NCBI GenBank assembly: GCA_040882255.1
Contig: JBBEBP010000014.1
Span: 1 to 64,000, forward strand
Direction: 5' to 3'
Length of the DNA stretch: 64,000 bases
Source of the DNA: PWQG01 sp040882255
GTDB taxonomy: Bacteria; Pseudomonadota; Gammaproteobacteria; Pseudomonadales; Pseudohongiellaceae
Part shown: positions 36,188 to 45,404 of the stretch, one piece after another
Numbering within the stretch: position 1 is the first letter of the stretch
Layout: every line of letters starts with the position of its first letter
Made by a program: the position numbers and the translations under genes
Notes under the pieces: generated by a model
Seen by the model: only the letters and a program-made list of their open reading frames with translations
Database searches by the model: none
What the model was told of the DNA's origin: nothing

Positions 36188-37627
36188 ATGACGAGTTTCA
36201 GTCTTTTCCGGGGCGGAGAACGTTCCAGAGCAGTCGGTCCGCTGTTTTCGAGTGTGACGGCGAGCGTAGTGCTGCTGGTCTGCCTGGTGATGGGATCCGG
36301 GCTGGCACACGCCCAGCCGGCATCCCGGGGCAGTCAGCCGTCGTTGGCTCCGATGCTGGAGGATACCACGCCGGCCGTCGTCAATATTGCGGTGGTGCGT
36401 GAGCAACGCATGCCCGAAGCCATGCGTTTCTTCAACGAGCGCGATCTGCGGCGTTTTTTCCAGGGAGAGCCTCCCGAAGACAGTGATCGGGAACCCCCCG
36501 TGCGGCGTCAACGTGGCGCCGGGTCCGGCGTAATCATTAATGCCGAAGAAGGCCATGTCGTGACCAACCATCACGTGGTTGATGGGGCCGATACGGTGAC
36601 GGTGAGTCTGCAGGACGGCAGACAGATTGAAGCGGAAGTGATCGGCAGTGATGAGCGTACCGATATCGCATTACTGCACATTGATGCGGATGATCTTTCG
36701 GAGCTGGAGTTCGCGGATATCACCGATCTGCGTGTGGGTGACTACGTAGCCGCCATCGGCAACCCGTTTGGCATCGGGCAGACCGTGACCACGGGCATTG
36801 TCAGCGCCCTGGGCCGGGCCGGTATCAATCGGGAGAACTACGAAGATTTCATCCAGACTGATGCGGCCATCAACGTTGGCAACTCCGGTGGTGCGCTGGT
36901 GGATCTGAACGGACGTCTGATTGGCATCAATACCGCCATCATCTCGGGTAGCGGCGCCAGTGCCGGTATCGGTTTTGCGGTTCCCGTCGATATGGTCGCC
37001 ACGGTGGTGGATCACCTGGTACGGGACGGGGTGGTCCAGCGAGGTCAGCTGGGCGTACTGATCCGTGACTATACGCCGCAAATGGAAGAAACGTTGCAAC
37101 TGGGCACCGATGAAGGGGCACTGGTGACGCAGGTGATGGAAGACAGTGCCGCTGAAGCCGCCGGCATGGAAGTATCCGATGTGGTCGTGGAGATCAACGG
37201 GGAAGACGTGCGCAACAGCCGTGATCTGCGCAACGCCGTGGGATTGATACGGACTGGAGAGACCGTTGACCTGGTGCTGTACCGGGACGGTGAGCGGGTC
37301 GAGGTGTCGGCCACCATCACCAGCAGCGAAGACGGGCAGGTCGCGTCATCGCGAGGTGCAGATGGCGACGGACGGGCGCTGCAGGACACCCGTTTCCACG
37401 GTGCGCAGTTGCAGAATACCAGTGGCGACGGCGTACAGGTTGCCGGTGTGCAGCAGAACAGCCGAGCCTGGGCCAGCGGCCTGCGTCCCGGCGACCGGAT
37501 CATCGCAGTCAACCGGAATCCGGTGGCCGATCTGGGTGAATTCAATGAAATAGTCAGCGACAACGACGGTGTGGCCGCGCTCGGTGTTATCCGGGACGGC
37601 AGAAGAATGCTGATCGTGTTGCCCTGA
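36188..37627 (+). CDS. Periplasmic serine protease of the DegP/DegQ (HtrA) family
   Basis: Quality-control protease and chaperone of the periplasm. The 479-residue protein has a signal peptide (cleavage near AHAQ, residue 43). The trypsin-like domain has a triad of His129 in TNHHVV, Asp159 in RTDIALL and Ser233 in GNSGGAL. Two PDZ domains (about 285-375 and 385-475) follow, the second containing RPGDRIIAVNRNPV. The ATG at 36188 has GGAGG seven bases upstream; an ATG at 36173 overlaps that site. A terminator follows. It could be degP, degQ or an MucD-type protease; two PDZ domains exclude DegS. Confidence 0.93.
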   Translation: MTSFSLFRGGERSRAVGPLFSSVTASVVLLVCLVMGSGLAHAQPASRGSQPSLAPMLEDTTPAVVNIAVVREQRMPEAMRFFNERDLRRFFQGEPPEDSDREPPVRRQRGAGSGVIINAEEGHVVTNHHVVDGADTVTVSLQDGRQIEAEVIGSDERTDIALLHIDADDLSELEFADITDLRVGDYVAAIGNPFGIGQTVTTGIVSALGRAGINRENYEDFIQTDAAINVGNSGGALVDLNGRLIGINTAIISGSGASAGIGFAVPVDMVATVVDHLVRDGVVQRGQLGVLIRDYTPQMEETLQLGTDEGALVTQVMEDSAAEAAGMEVSDVVVEINGEDVRNSRDLRNAVGLIRTGETVDLVLYRDGERVEVSATITSSEDGQVASSRGADGDGRALQDTRFHGAQLQNTSGDGVQVAGVQQNSRAWASGLRPGDRIIAVNRNPVADLGEFNEIVSDNDGVAALGVIRDGRRMLIVLP

Positions 37628-37670
37628 TGTACTGATTCTTTTTTGATGGGCCTCCAAGCTGTGCCTGTTC

Positions 37671-37699
37671 GCCGACCCACACCGGGTCGGCTTTTTTTT
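37671..37699 (+). terminator. Terminator after the HtrA protease gene
   Basis: GCCGACCC and GGGTCGGC form an 8-bp stem around a five-base loop, followed by eight T residues. Confidence 0.92.
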
Positions 37700-37848
37700 G
37701 CCTGTCAGGCGCCTGCGGGTACTTCCGGTTCTTTCCCGGGCCTTCATACGCTGCCTAAATGTTGCTTTGCAAATAGCTGATAAAATGGTATTTTCCTCTC
37801 TGGAATATAAGCAGCCGACCAGGCAACCGGACAGGTATAGAATCCATA

Positions 37849-39204
37849 ATGAACTGGACGCGTTATTTCATGACATTGATGGCCCTGGTGTTGGCGCTGA
37901 CGGTCACCATCCTGTATCCGGCTGAGCAGCCTACCGAGGCGGTCATTGCCTCACTGGAATCCGGTATTTCCCCTTCTGACACCTTGCCGCTGGAAGATGA
38001 AAGCGCCGCCCGAGTGGCAGTCACCGGGTCATCGACGGCCAACCGGGACCAGAGCGTTGCTACGCCGGCGACCGGACCCGTGGCACGTATGTCGGCGCCC
38101 GTGATGCTGAATGACTCTGGCGGACTGGATTTATCTCCCTACCGGAACTGGCTGCGTGAGGAAATGTCCGAGCAGGAGGTGCCCGGAGTGGCCATGGCTA
38201 TCGTATCCTCCAGGGGCATCCTGGATCTCCAGACATGGGGGGTACGCAGCGTCCAGACCGGGCAGCCTGTGGAGGATGACACCATTTTCCGGATCGCTTC
38301 CGTCTCCAAGACCTTTGCCGGTACCGTGGCTTCCCAGCTCGTGGCCCAGGACGTGCACAGCTGGGATCGCCCGATCATGCAGATTCTCCCCCAGTACTCC
38401 ATCGGCACCAAACCCAGCAGTCACGATATCACGCTGCGCCATGTAATGAGCCATTCCACCGGCCTGATGCCGCATGCGTTTTCCAACATGCTGGATGCCG
38501 GGGTTGCCTATGAGAAAATCCGCGAAAAATTTCACGAAATCCCAACAGTTTGCCCGCCAGGACGTTGTTACGGTTACCAGAACGTGGTGTTCTCGCTGAT
38601 TTCGGATATTGTGGAGAGTAGTGCCGGTACCAGCTACGAGGACTATGTGGCGCAACGCATCTTCCAGCCCCTGGGTATGACCCGGGCATCGATGACGCTG
38701 GCGGATTTCCGTGCTGATGACAACGCCAGTGCTCCGCACCGCTACGGGAGCAATGGCTGGTATGAGTCGACCATCAACCCGGCGTACTTTTCCGTGGGAC
38801 CGGCGTCTGGTATCAATGCCAGTGTCTCTGACATGATCCGCTGGGCCCAGGCCAATCTGGGTGCGCACCCGGCTGTGCTGCCCCGGGATGTATTACAGAT
38901 GCAGCAGACGCCGGTGGTGGAGACACCACACGGTAGCTACTTCAATCGCTGGCCGGGTGTGGACAAGGCCTGGTATGGCGTCGGCTGGCGTATCTTCGAC
39001 TATCAGGGTGTACGGGTGATCCACCACGGCGGCGGAGTTCGTGGTTTCCGCACGGAGATGGCTCTGTTGCCGGAGCTGGACCTCGGTATCGTGGTGTTGT
39101 TCAACGCCGAGACCCGTATGGCCAACGATGTGGTGCCGAATTTCATGGAAACCATCCTGGCCCAGAAGCCACTGGCCCAGGATGCACTGGTACGGAGTAA
39201 TTGA
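37849..39204 (+). CDS. Exported serine hydrolase of the beta-lactamase class C/DD-peptidase fold
   Basis: Serine hydrolase of 451 residues with a hydrophobic N-terminal segment (residues 7-24) acting as signal or anchor. A low-complexity linker (25-90) leads to the catalytic domain. The three active-site motifs are present: SxxK at Ser151-Lys154 (SVSK), YxN at Tyr243-Asn245 (YQN) and an HHGGG near the C terminus replacing KTG. This pattern matches esterase-like or D-aminopeptidase class C relatives, not a proven beta-lactamase. It overlaps the nitroreductase gene by one base (TGATG), so they are coupled. Substrate is unknown; resistance activity cannot be assumed. Confidence 0.88.
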   Translation: MNWTRYFMTLMALVLALTVTILYPAEQPTEAVIASLESGISPSDTLPLEDESAARVAVTGSSTANRDQSVATPATGPVARMSAPVMLNDSGGLDLSPYRNWLREEMSEQEVPGVAMAIVSSRGILDLQTWGVRSVQTGQPVEDDTIFRIASVSKTFAGTVASQLVAQDVHSWDRPIMQILPQYSIGTKPSSHDITLRHVMSHSTGLMPHAFSNMLDAGVAYEKIREKFHEIPTVCPPGRCYGYQNVVFSLISDIVESSAGTSYEDYVAQRIFQPLGMTRASMTLADFRADDNASAPHRYGSNGWYESTINPAYFSVGPASGINASVSDMIRWAQANLGAHPAVLPRDVLQMQQTPVVETPHGSYFNRWPGVDKAWYGVGWRIFDYQGVRVIHHGGGVRGFRTEMALLPELDLGIVVLFNAETRMANDVVPNFMETILAQKPLAQDALVRSN

Positions 39205-39941
39205 TGACCGACACCCTTGGACTGTTGTCCGCCCACCGCAGCATCCGCAAGTTCACGGATGAACCCATTGAGGAAGATCTGTTCCGGCGCATTCTGTCCG
39301 CCGGGCAGTGTGCCGCTACATCCAGCTTCCTGCAGGGCGTCACCATCATCCGGGTGCGGGATCCGGGAAAGCGTGAACAACTGGCTGAGCTGGCCGGTGG
39401 GCAACCGTATGTGGCCCGCGCAGCGGCGTTCATGGTGTTCTGTGCTGACCTCAAGCGTCCGGGCCGGTACTGCGAGAAGTACGAAAAACCCTTCTCCGGT
39501 GACTATACCGAACATTTCATCATCGCCACCGTTGATGCCGCCTTGATGGCCCAGAATGTGGTTGTGGCAGCGGAATCGCAGGGGCTGGGTATCTGCTACA
39601 TCGGGGGGATACGCAACAACCCCAGGCAGGTCAGTGATCTGCTGGAGCTGCCGCCCGGGGTGTATCCGGTCTTCGGCCTGTGTCTGGGGTATCCCGACCA
39701 GGATCCGGAAACCAAGCCCCGGCTGCCGCTGGATGTCATCCTCAAGGAAGATGTCTATGAGGAGAGCAGCGAGGATGCCCTGATCGGCGACTACGACGAG
39801 CGGGTCCGGGAGTATTACCGGACCCGCAGCGGCGGCGGGCATGGCATCAGCTGGAGCGAGCAGGTGTCGACCCTGTTGTCGGAGAAGTCCCGTCCGCACA
39901 TGCGGGAATTCCTGGCCGAGCAGGGCTTTACGATGCGCTGA
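39204..39941 (+). CDS. NfsA-type FMN nitroreductase/flavin oxidoreductase
   Basis: NADPH-dependent FMN reductase of nitro compounds or quinones. The 245-residue protein opens LLSAHRSIRKFTDEPI, the usual FMN phosphate-binding N terminus. AALMAQNVVVAAESQGLGIC and IGGIRNNP, then LGYPDQDPETKPRLPLD follow, all typical of NfsA/Frp. It starts at the ATG overlapping the previous stop codon by one base. The physiological substrate is unclear; pairing with an exported hydrolase is not explained. Confidence 0.9.
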   Translation: MTDTLGLLSAHRSIRKFTDEPIEEDLFRRILSAGQCAATSSFLQGVTIIRVRDPGKREQLAELAGGQPYVARAAAFMVFCADLKRPGRYCEKYEKPFSGDYTEHFIIATVDAALMAQNVVVAAESQGLGICYIGGIRNNPRQVSDLLELPPGVYPVFGLCLGYPDQDPETKPRLPLDVILKEDVYEESSEDALIGDYDERVREYYRTRSGGGHGISWSEQVSTLLSEKSRPHMREFLAEQGFTMR

Positions 39942-39961
39942 GAGGGCGGCATGCCCCTGCT

Positions 39962-41146
39962 TCAGACCACCCGCTGCTCCCGCAGTGCCTCGATTTCCCC
40001 ATGGCTATAGCCCAACTCTTGCAGCAGGCTGTCGGTATGTTCTCCCAGCGTGGGAGCGCGGTGCCGGACGCTGCCCGGCGTAGCGGACAGATGTACCGGG
40101 GTCTCCATGACCGGCGCTGGCCGCTCCGCACCGGGGTAGGTCATGGGGGTGAAGAGCTGGCGGGCGGCCACGTGTGGATCGTCCAGCACCTGCTGGGGTG
40201 TCATGACGGGACCAGCGGGGATACGCGCCTCTTCCATGGCGGACAGGACTTCCTCCGAGCTGCGCTCGGCACACCAGGCGGCGAGTCTCTCGCTGATCAG
40301 GGCACCATTGTCACCCCGGCTGATATCATCTCTGAATCGGGGATCTTCCAGCCATTCCGGTTCTCCCATGAGCCGGGCCCAGCGTTCGAACAGCGGGCCA
40401 CCGACCGATTGCACCAGCACCCAGCCGTCCCGGGTGCGGAACGTGTCGGCGGGGCCGGAGGTCTGCGAACGGTTCAGGGTCGCTTTGCGATTGCGGTCGA
40501 TCATGGCCTGCTCAATCAGTGTGCCGTTCATCATGGTCAGTGCGGTGTTGAACAGGGAACCCTCCACAACCTGCCCGCGGCCGGTTTTTTCACGCTCCAG
40601 CAGTGCCGCCATGGTCCCGAACGCGCTGAGACTGGCGGTGCCGAAGTCCACGAAAGGTGCGTATGATTTCACCGGTTGTTCCGGGGTGCCGGACATGTAC
40701 ATGGCGCCGGACATAGCCTGGCCCAGGCCATCGAAGCCCACCCGGTTGCTGTACGGTCCGCCGGTGCCGAATGCCGAGATCATGGTCAGGATGATGTCCG
40801 GCCGCACTGCGGTCAGGCTCTCGTAATCCAGGCCCATGGCCTTCAGCGTGTCGGGTGGCAGGTTGGCCACCACCACATCCGCCGTGGCCACCAGCCGGCG
40901 CACCACCTCGCGGCCTTCGGGTTTCATGGGGTTCAGGGTCAGGCCCTTCTTGTTGCGGCCCATCTGCATATACAGTGCGCCGTCACCGCTCTCGGTGACT
41001 GGAGAGAGGTAGCGGTCCTCGCTGCCGCGCACTTTCTCGATCCTGATGACTTCCGCGCCCATGTCGCCGAGAAGGCTGGCGCAAAAAGGCCCGGCAATGT
41101 AGCGGCCGAAATCCAGTACGCGTATCCCCTCCAGTACCTGATTCAC
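39962..41146 (-). CDS. Family III CoA-transferase (CaiB/BaiF), second copy
   Basis: Second CoA-transferase of 394 residues with the opening LEGIRVLDFGRYIAGPFCAS, the GRNKKGLTLNPMKPEGREVV segment and catalytic Asp in PFVDFGTASLSAFG. It begins with GTG at 41146, with AGGTG upstream. It is about as similar in pattern to alpha-methylacyl-CoA racemase/formyl-CoA transferase relatives as to the first copy at 26.7 kb, so paralogy is old. It is a single gene, convergent with the nitroreductase gene. Confidence 0.9.
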   Translation of the reverse strand: MNQVLEGIRVLDFGRYIAGPFCASLLGDMGAEVIRIEKVRGSEDRYLSPVTESGDGALYMQMGRNKKGLTLNPMKPEGREVVRRLVATADVVVANLPPDTLKAMGLDYESLTAVRPDIILTMISAFGTGGPYSNRVGFDGLGQAMSGAMYMSGTPEQPVKSYAPFVDFGTASLSAFGTMAALLEREKTGRGQVVEGSLFNTALTMMNGTLIEQAMIDRNRKATLNRSQTSGPADTFRTRDGWVLVQSVGGPLFERWARLMGEPEWLEDPRFRDDISRGDNGALISERLAAWCAERSSEEVLSAMEEARIPAGPVMTPQQVLDDPHVAARQLFTPMTYPGAERPAPVMETPVHLSATPGSVRHRAPTLGEHTDSLLQELGYSHGEIEALREQRVV

Positions 41147-41305
41147 TGTTTCACCTCACTGATGCTGGCGGCAAAACGCGCATTCTAGCACAGCAGACCT
41201 GGCTTGCCGGATAGCGGCCCTGGCGGAGTGCTTCAATTGAACGACCACTGCTATACAATGGCCTTCACAAAGGCAGTTACAGACAATCATTCGGGAGTTT
41301 TTTTC

Positions 41306-42046
41306 ATGAGATACCATCTGTTACCCCGCCGTCTCACCATGGTGGCGATGCTGGTGTTCCTGCCCTTCGCCGTGCCTGGTGCTGCTGCACAAGAGTACGA
41401 ACACCCGGGGTACGAGCAGGACCCGTCGCGCAGCGAAGGAGGAATCGGCAAATTCTATCTGGGCCGCGAGATTTCACAGGTCATGGGGCATCAGGCGGCC
41501 GGCTGGCTGGAGCGGCCCCAGCGGGAGCAGGAGGAATTGCCGGATCAGGTGGTGGCCAATATGGAGCTCGAGCCCGATGATGTCGTTGCCGACATCGGCG
41601 CCGGTACCGGGTATTTCAGTTTTCGCCTGGCCGAGCGTGTACCGGAAGGCAGGGTGCTGGCAGTGGATATCCAGCAGGAGATGCTGGATCTCATCGAGCA
41701 GCGGGCGCAGGAAGAAGACGTCGATAATGTCGAGCCGGTGCTGGGCCGGGTGGACGACCCCAGGCTGCCGGAGAATGCTGTCGATGCGGTACTGATGGTG
41801 GATGCGTACCACGAATTTTCCCATCCCTGGGAGATGATGAACGGTATTGTCCAGTCACTGAAACCCGGGGGCAGAGTGGTTCTGCTGGAGTACCGGGAAG
41901 AAGATCCCCGGGTCCCGATCCGGCCGCTGCACAAGATGTCGGAAGAGCAGGTGGTCCGTGAAATGCTGGTGTTCGACCTGGAATGGGACGCCACCCTCGA
42001 TTTCCTGCCCTGGCAACACATGATGATCTTCAGCAAGCCGGAGTGA
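41306..42046 (+). CDS. Exported class I SAM-dependent methyltransferase
   Basis: A 246-residue protein with a Rossmann methyltransferase domain: motif I VADIGAGTGYFSF near residue 95, the acidic loop VLAVDIQQEM, motif IV-like AVLMVDAYHEFSHP and the post-motif LKPGGRVVLLEYRE. Unlike ordinary methyltransferases it starts with a clear signal peptide (positively charged MRYHLLPRR, hydrophobic core, cleavage near AAAQE at about residue 30). Between signal and domain is a short segment with GREISQVMGHQAAGWLERPQRE. The ATG at 41306 follows GGGAG and a T-run. It is convergent with the third TonB receptor, 20 bases away. Since SAM is not known to be supplied to the periplasm, its site of action is a puzzle. 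Confidence 0.87.
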   Translation: MRYHLLPRRLTMVAMLVFLPFAVPGAAAQEYEHPGYEQDPSRSEGGIGKFYLGREISQVMGHQAAGWLERPQREQEELPDQVVANMELEPDDVVADIGAGTGYFSFRLAERVPEGRVLAVDIQQEMLDLIEQRAQEEDVDNVEPVLGRVDDPRLPENAVDAVLMVDAYHEFSHPWEMMNGIVQSLKPGGRVVLLEYREEDPRVPIRPLHKMSEEQVVREMLVFDLEWDATLDFLPWQHMMIFSKPE

Positions 42047-42066
42047 GGGCCGCCAGCCGCTCCGGG

Positions 42067-44274
42067 TCAGAACGTGGTTCTGACCCGGAACGCCACCTTG
42101 GTGCCATTGCGGCTGCAGGAGTTTTCCAGCTCCCGCAGACTGCCATGGGCAGTGCTTCCATCGAAGCGCAGGCGCTCGCGGCAGCTCGAATCGTTCAATG
42201 AATTGATGGATTCCAGCCGGAATGTCACGTCATCGAATGCCACCTTGGATACATACATGGTGAGGCGCCGGCCGCTGTCGCGCTTCTCGATGGTGGCCAC
42301 GTCGACCTCGCTCTCGCCACCATTGAACGGGTGTCTGTAGTCGAAGCCGTAATTCAGTTGCAGATCGGTCAGGTCGTGGCGGAACGCCAGCTCCGCGCGG
42401 CCCCGGCTGTTGATGCGCCGGTCGACGTTCAGAAATGGATCGGTCAGCCGTGAATCAAAGACATTGAGGCTTGAGGTCAGCAAGGCATCCGGAAGCCCCA
42501 CGAAACCCAGCCGTGTGCTGGCATCCAGGTAGACGCCCCAGCGCTCGGCGTCACCTACATTGCCGTTTGCGGATACCGGGTTGTCCGGATTCGTGGTGGC
42601 ATCGATCTTTCCGATGTAGTCCTCGATGTCGCGGAAGAAGAATCGCGAGCTCACTACGCCGATATCTTCCGGAAGACGGTATTCCAGGGTCAGCTCGTAG
42701 CGCATTTCCTTTTCAGGCACCAGGTTCGGGTTACCGGCGTCAGTGTCCCGGTCATTGTCATCCGTGTTGACCGTGGCCGCGAAGTTGGAGAAGCTTAATT
42801 GGGAGACTTGGCGCTCTGCCGTGGCCCGGACCTGGAACTGGTTGGTTACGTCAAAGCGGTAATCCACCCTGGGCCGGATGAAGCTGAAGCTGCGCTCCTG
42901 GTTGACGGTCCCCGTCTGCTCGATGGTCGAGGTCTCGTATACCAGATTGCTTTCCAGGGACATGCGATCGTTCAGTGCCCAGTTGTGGAACGCAAATCCC
43001 TCGTAGCGCATTTCTTCCACGGTGGTGCCCGGGTTGGAGGCGCTCGTCAGGGCAGGGAGATCGCCATAGCGCGAATCCGGAGCGCCGTCGGCGCTGCGGC
43101 TGCCAATGAACAGGCTGGAGTCCAGAATAGTCTGGGCGCGCTCCGCGCCGACCTGCAGATCATGGCCTTCCATGACGCGCCAGCTGTAACTGGACTGGCC
43201 GATCCGTTCCCGTGTGCGTTCGTTGGTGTCGTAGAACAACAGTTTCTCGGGTTCGGGGGACGCAGCGTCGGGGTCGTCAATGCTGTAGCGCTCCCGGACG
43301 TTGTCGCGGGTTTCATCATTGACCACGAACAGCACTTGCAGTCGGCCACCGCTATCCAGAGAATATTCGTAATCGCCACCCACTTCCCAGTTGTGGAAAT
43401 CGTAGGCCACCGGCTCGAATTCCCCATAGGGCGCCGGATTGCCATTCTGGTAGCTGGTGATGTACCGGTTGATTTCGCGCTCGGCGCCATCGTCGCCGTA
43501 CAACAGGTTCAGCTGCATGCGCTGCGGGCCGGTGGTATAGCTCATCGTGGTGCTGGCTTCGTAGCCGGTCTGTTCCCGCACGTTGCTTTCGTGGGTGCTG
43601 TCAATGGGAGACCCGTCCGGAGAGACTGCGTACTCACGACGCTCCTCGTGGTTGTAGCGCGGGTCGGCCTCGAGATTGATCAGGGCCTGGAAGCTGCCCA
43701 CCTGACGGCTGTGTGACAGTGATCCACCCGGCTGGATCGTGCCATCATGGTGGCGGTCGCTGTTGATTTCCACCGAGGTACTGGACCGGGAAGCGGCCTC
43801 CACGAGCACCACGTTCACGACCTGGCCGGAGCCGCGCACACTCAGTTCACCGGAGGTGCCACGGATGATCTCGATGCGCTGCACCTCGTTGGCGGCGATG
43901 CGGCGCAGCTGATCGCTCGGGGAGTTGTCCTTGCCGGCAATGCGCTGTCCGTCGATCAGCAGGTCACCGCCGGTACCCAGGCCTCGTCCGCCGCCGCCGC
44001 CGCTCAGTGAGACGCCGGGAATACGGTCCACCATGTCATTGGCGGAAGTCGGGCTGTAGGACTGGAAATACGAGGCGGGGTAGACCACCGTAGAGTCGTC
44101 GACCTCCTGCGCCTCCGGAAGTTCCTGCAGGGGCGGTGTCTGGGCGTGCAGGGGGCCGCCCAGCAGGCTGGTGAGCCCGGCTGCCAGCAGCGCGCCCCGC
44201 CACAGGGCTCGTCGATCTCCGCCTGTTGTGACATCCGTGAGGAGGATAAGGGGACTTTTCGGGCTGCTGTGCAT
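42067..44274 (-). CDS. TonB-dependent receptor, 735 aa
   Basis: Outer-membrane receptor with N-terminal signal (about residues 20-45, cleavage near LHAQTPP). The plug (about 55-160) contains DRIPGVSLSGGGGGRGLG, LLIDGQRIAGKDNSPSDQLR and IEIIRGTSGELSVRGSGQVV, then a barrel ending in RVRTTF. The final aromatic residue is the outer-membrane sorting signal. The glycine-rich stretch in the plug is unusual. The start is the second of two consecutive ATGs (44274), with GGAG five bases upstream; a long in-frame extension to 45045 crosses the epimerase gene and is rejected. The substrate is unknown. Its 3' end is 20 bases from the exported methyltransferase gene. Confidence 0.9.
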   Translation of the reverse strand: MHSSPKSPLILLTDVTTGGDRRALWRGALLAAGLTSLLGGPLHAQTPPLQELPEAQEVDDSTVVYPASYFQSYSPTSANDMVDRIPGVSLSGGGGGRGLGTGGDLLIDGQRIAGKDNSPSDQLRRIAANEVQRIEIIRGTSGELSVRGSGQVVNVVLVEAASRSSTSVEINSDRHHDGTIQPGGSLSHSRQVGSFQALINLEADPRYNHEERREYAVSPDGSPIDSTHESNVREQTGYEASTTMSYTTGPQRMQLNLLYGDDGAEREINRYITSYQNGNPAPYGEFEPVAYDFHNWEVGGDYEYSLDSGGRLQVLFVVNDETRDNVRERYSIDDPDAASPEPEKLLFYDTNERTRERIGQSSYSWRVMEGHDLQVGAERAQTILDSSLFIGSRSADGAPDSRYGDLPALTSASNPGTTVEEMRYEGFAFHNWALNDRMSLESNLVYETSTIEQTGTVNQERSFSFIRPRVDYRFDVTNQFQVRATAERQVSQLSFSNFAATVNTDDNDRDTDAGNPNLVPEKEMRYELTLEYRLPEDIGVVSSRFFFRDIEDYIGKIDATTNPDNPVSANGNVGDAERWGVYLDASTRLGFVGLPDALLTSSLNVFDSRLTDPFLNVDRRINSRGRAELAFRHDLTDLQLNYGFDYRHPFNGGESEVDVATIEKRDSGRRLTMYVSKVAFDDVTFRLESINSLNDSSCRERLRFDGSTAHGSLRELENSCSRNGTKVAFRVRTTF

Positions 44275-44445
44275 CATTACTCCGGGATGTGGGTATTCGT
44301 CAAAGCGCAATCTTACCAAAAAACAGGTACTTGCTGGTGTAACAATTTGTAAGAAGTTGCGGGCGATCCTGCCATATTTCGGGCGTGTCCGTGCATGACC
44401 ACGGCAGTCGGGGTACCATGGATCAAACCGGTTCAGGAGGCATCC

Positions 44446-45342
44446 ATGCATTATCTGATCACAGGCGGCACTGGTTTTGTCGGCCAGGCGTTGTGCCGGC
44501 GCCTTCTGGACGAGGGCCATCGCGTCAGTGTGCTGACTCGCGATTACGCGCGGGCCCGTACGACTCTTGGCCGCGATGTCGAGCTGCTGAGGGAGTTGCA
44601 GGAACTGGATGCGGGCGAACAGATCGATGTCATCGTCAACCTGGCTGGTGCGCCCATTGCCGACCGCCGCTGGTCGCCCCGCCGCAAGACCGAACTGGTC
44701 GACAGCCGGGTGGGCACCACCCGCCAGATCATTCAGCTGGTGCAGCGCCTGCAGCACCGGCCCCAGTGTCTGATCAGTGCGTCTGCGGTCGGGTTCTACG
44801 GCGCCGGTGATGCGAAACCGCTGACCGAACAGTCGCCCGCCAATAATGAGTTCAGTCACGAATTGTGCAAGCGCTGGGAAGAGGAGGCGCGGAAAGCCGA
44901 AGCGGCCGGCGTACGTACCTGCATCATCCGGTTGGGTATCGTGCTGGGGCGGGGTGGCGGCATGCTGCAGAAGCTGTTGACCCCGTTCCGCCTGGGGCTG
45001 GGAGGCCGGCTGGGCTCGGGCAGTCAGATGATGTCCTGGGTGCACCGTGACGATGTGGTAGAGGTCATCCGCCGGCTCTCGGAGGATACGTCCCTGGAGG
45101 GTGTGTTCAATCTGACGGCACCGGCGCCGGTCAGTAACGCCGAGTTCACCCGTGCGCTGGCCGGTGTATTGCGCAGGCCGGCGGTGTTGCCGCTACCGGC
45201 CTGGTTCGTCCGGCTGGTTTTCGGAGAGATGGGAGACCGGTTGCTGTTGAACGGCCAGTGTGTGATGCCGGCCCGCCTGCAGGATGCCGGGTACGGTTTC
45301 CGGTATCGAGAGGTCCGGGAGGCGTTACGCGACAGCGTGTAA
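44446..45342 (+). CDS. TIGR01777-type NAD-dependent epimerase (SDR39U1 family)
   Basis: Extended SDR of 298 residues with the Rossmann motif LITGGTGFVGQALCRRLL near residue 4, NLAGAPIADRRW, ISASAVGFYG and the conserved RLGIVLGRGGGML. It ends with the DUF1731-like C-terminal region (FVRLVFGEMGDRLLL). Homologues are described as sugar nucleotide epimerase-like, or as cell-division-associated SulA-like; the true substrate is unknown. The ATG at 44446 has AGGAGG six bases upstream. Confidence 0.92.
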   Translation: MHYLITGGTGFVGQALCRRLLDEGHRVSVLTRDYARARTTLGRDVELLRELQELDAGEQIDVIVNLAGAPIADRRWSPRRKTELVDSRVGTTRQIIQLVQRLQHRPQCLISASAVGFYGAGDAKPLTEQSPANNEFSHELCKRWEEEARKAEAAGVRTCIIRLGIVLGRGGGMLQKLLTPFRLGLGGRLGSGSQMMSWVHRDDVVEVIRRLSEDTSLEGVFNLTAPAPVSNAEFTRALAGVLRRPAVLPLPAWFVRLVFGEMGDRLLLNGQCVMPARLQDAGYGFRYREVREALRDSV

Positions 45343-45404
45343 TCTGCCCGGCTCACAGGTTTTGCGATTTGTCGGCGAATTTCCCATAATACGCCCATCC
45401 GTAC

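Noticed and set aside
37849..39204. Beta-lactamase resistance gene
   Set aside because: The active-site motifs are those of the wider serine hydrolase fold, with HHGGG in place of KTG; resistance function cannot be claimed.
44275..45045. N-terminal extension of the third TonB receptor
   Set aside because: It crosses the epimerase gene and lacks signal sequence; the tandem ATG at 44274-44277 fits better.
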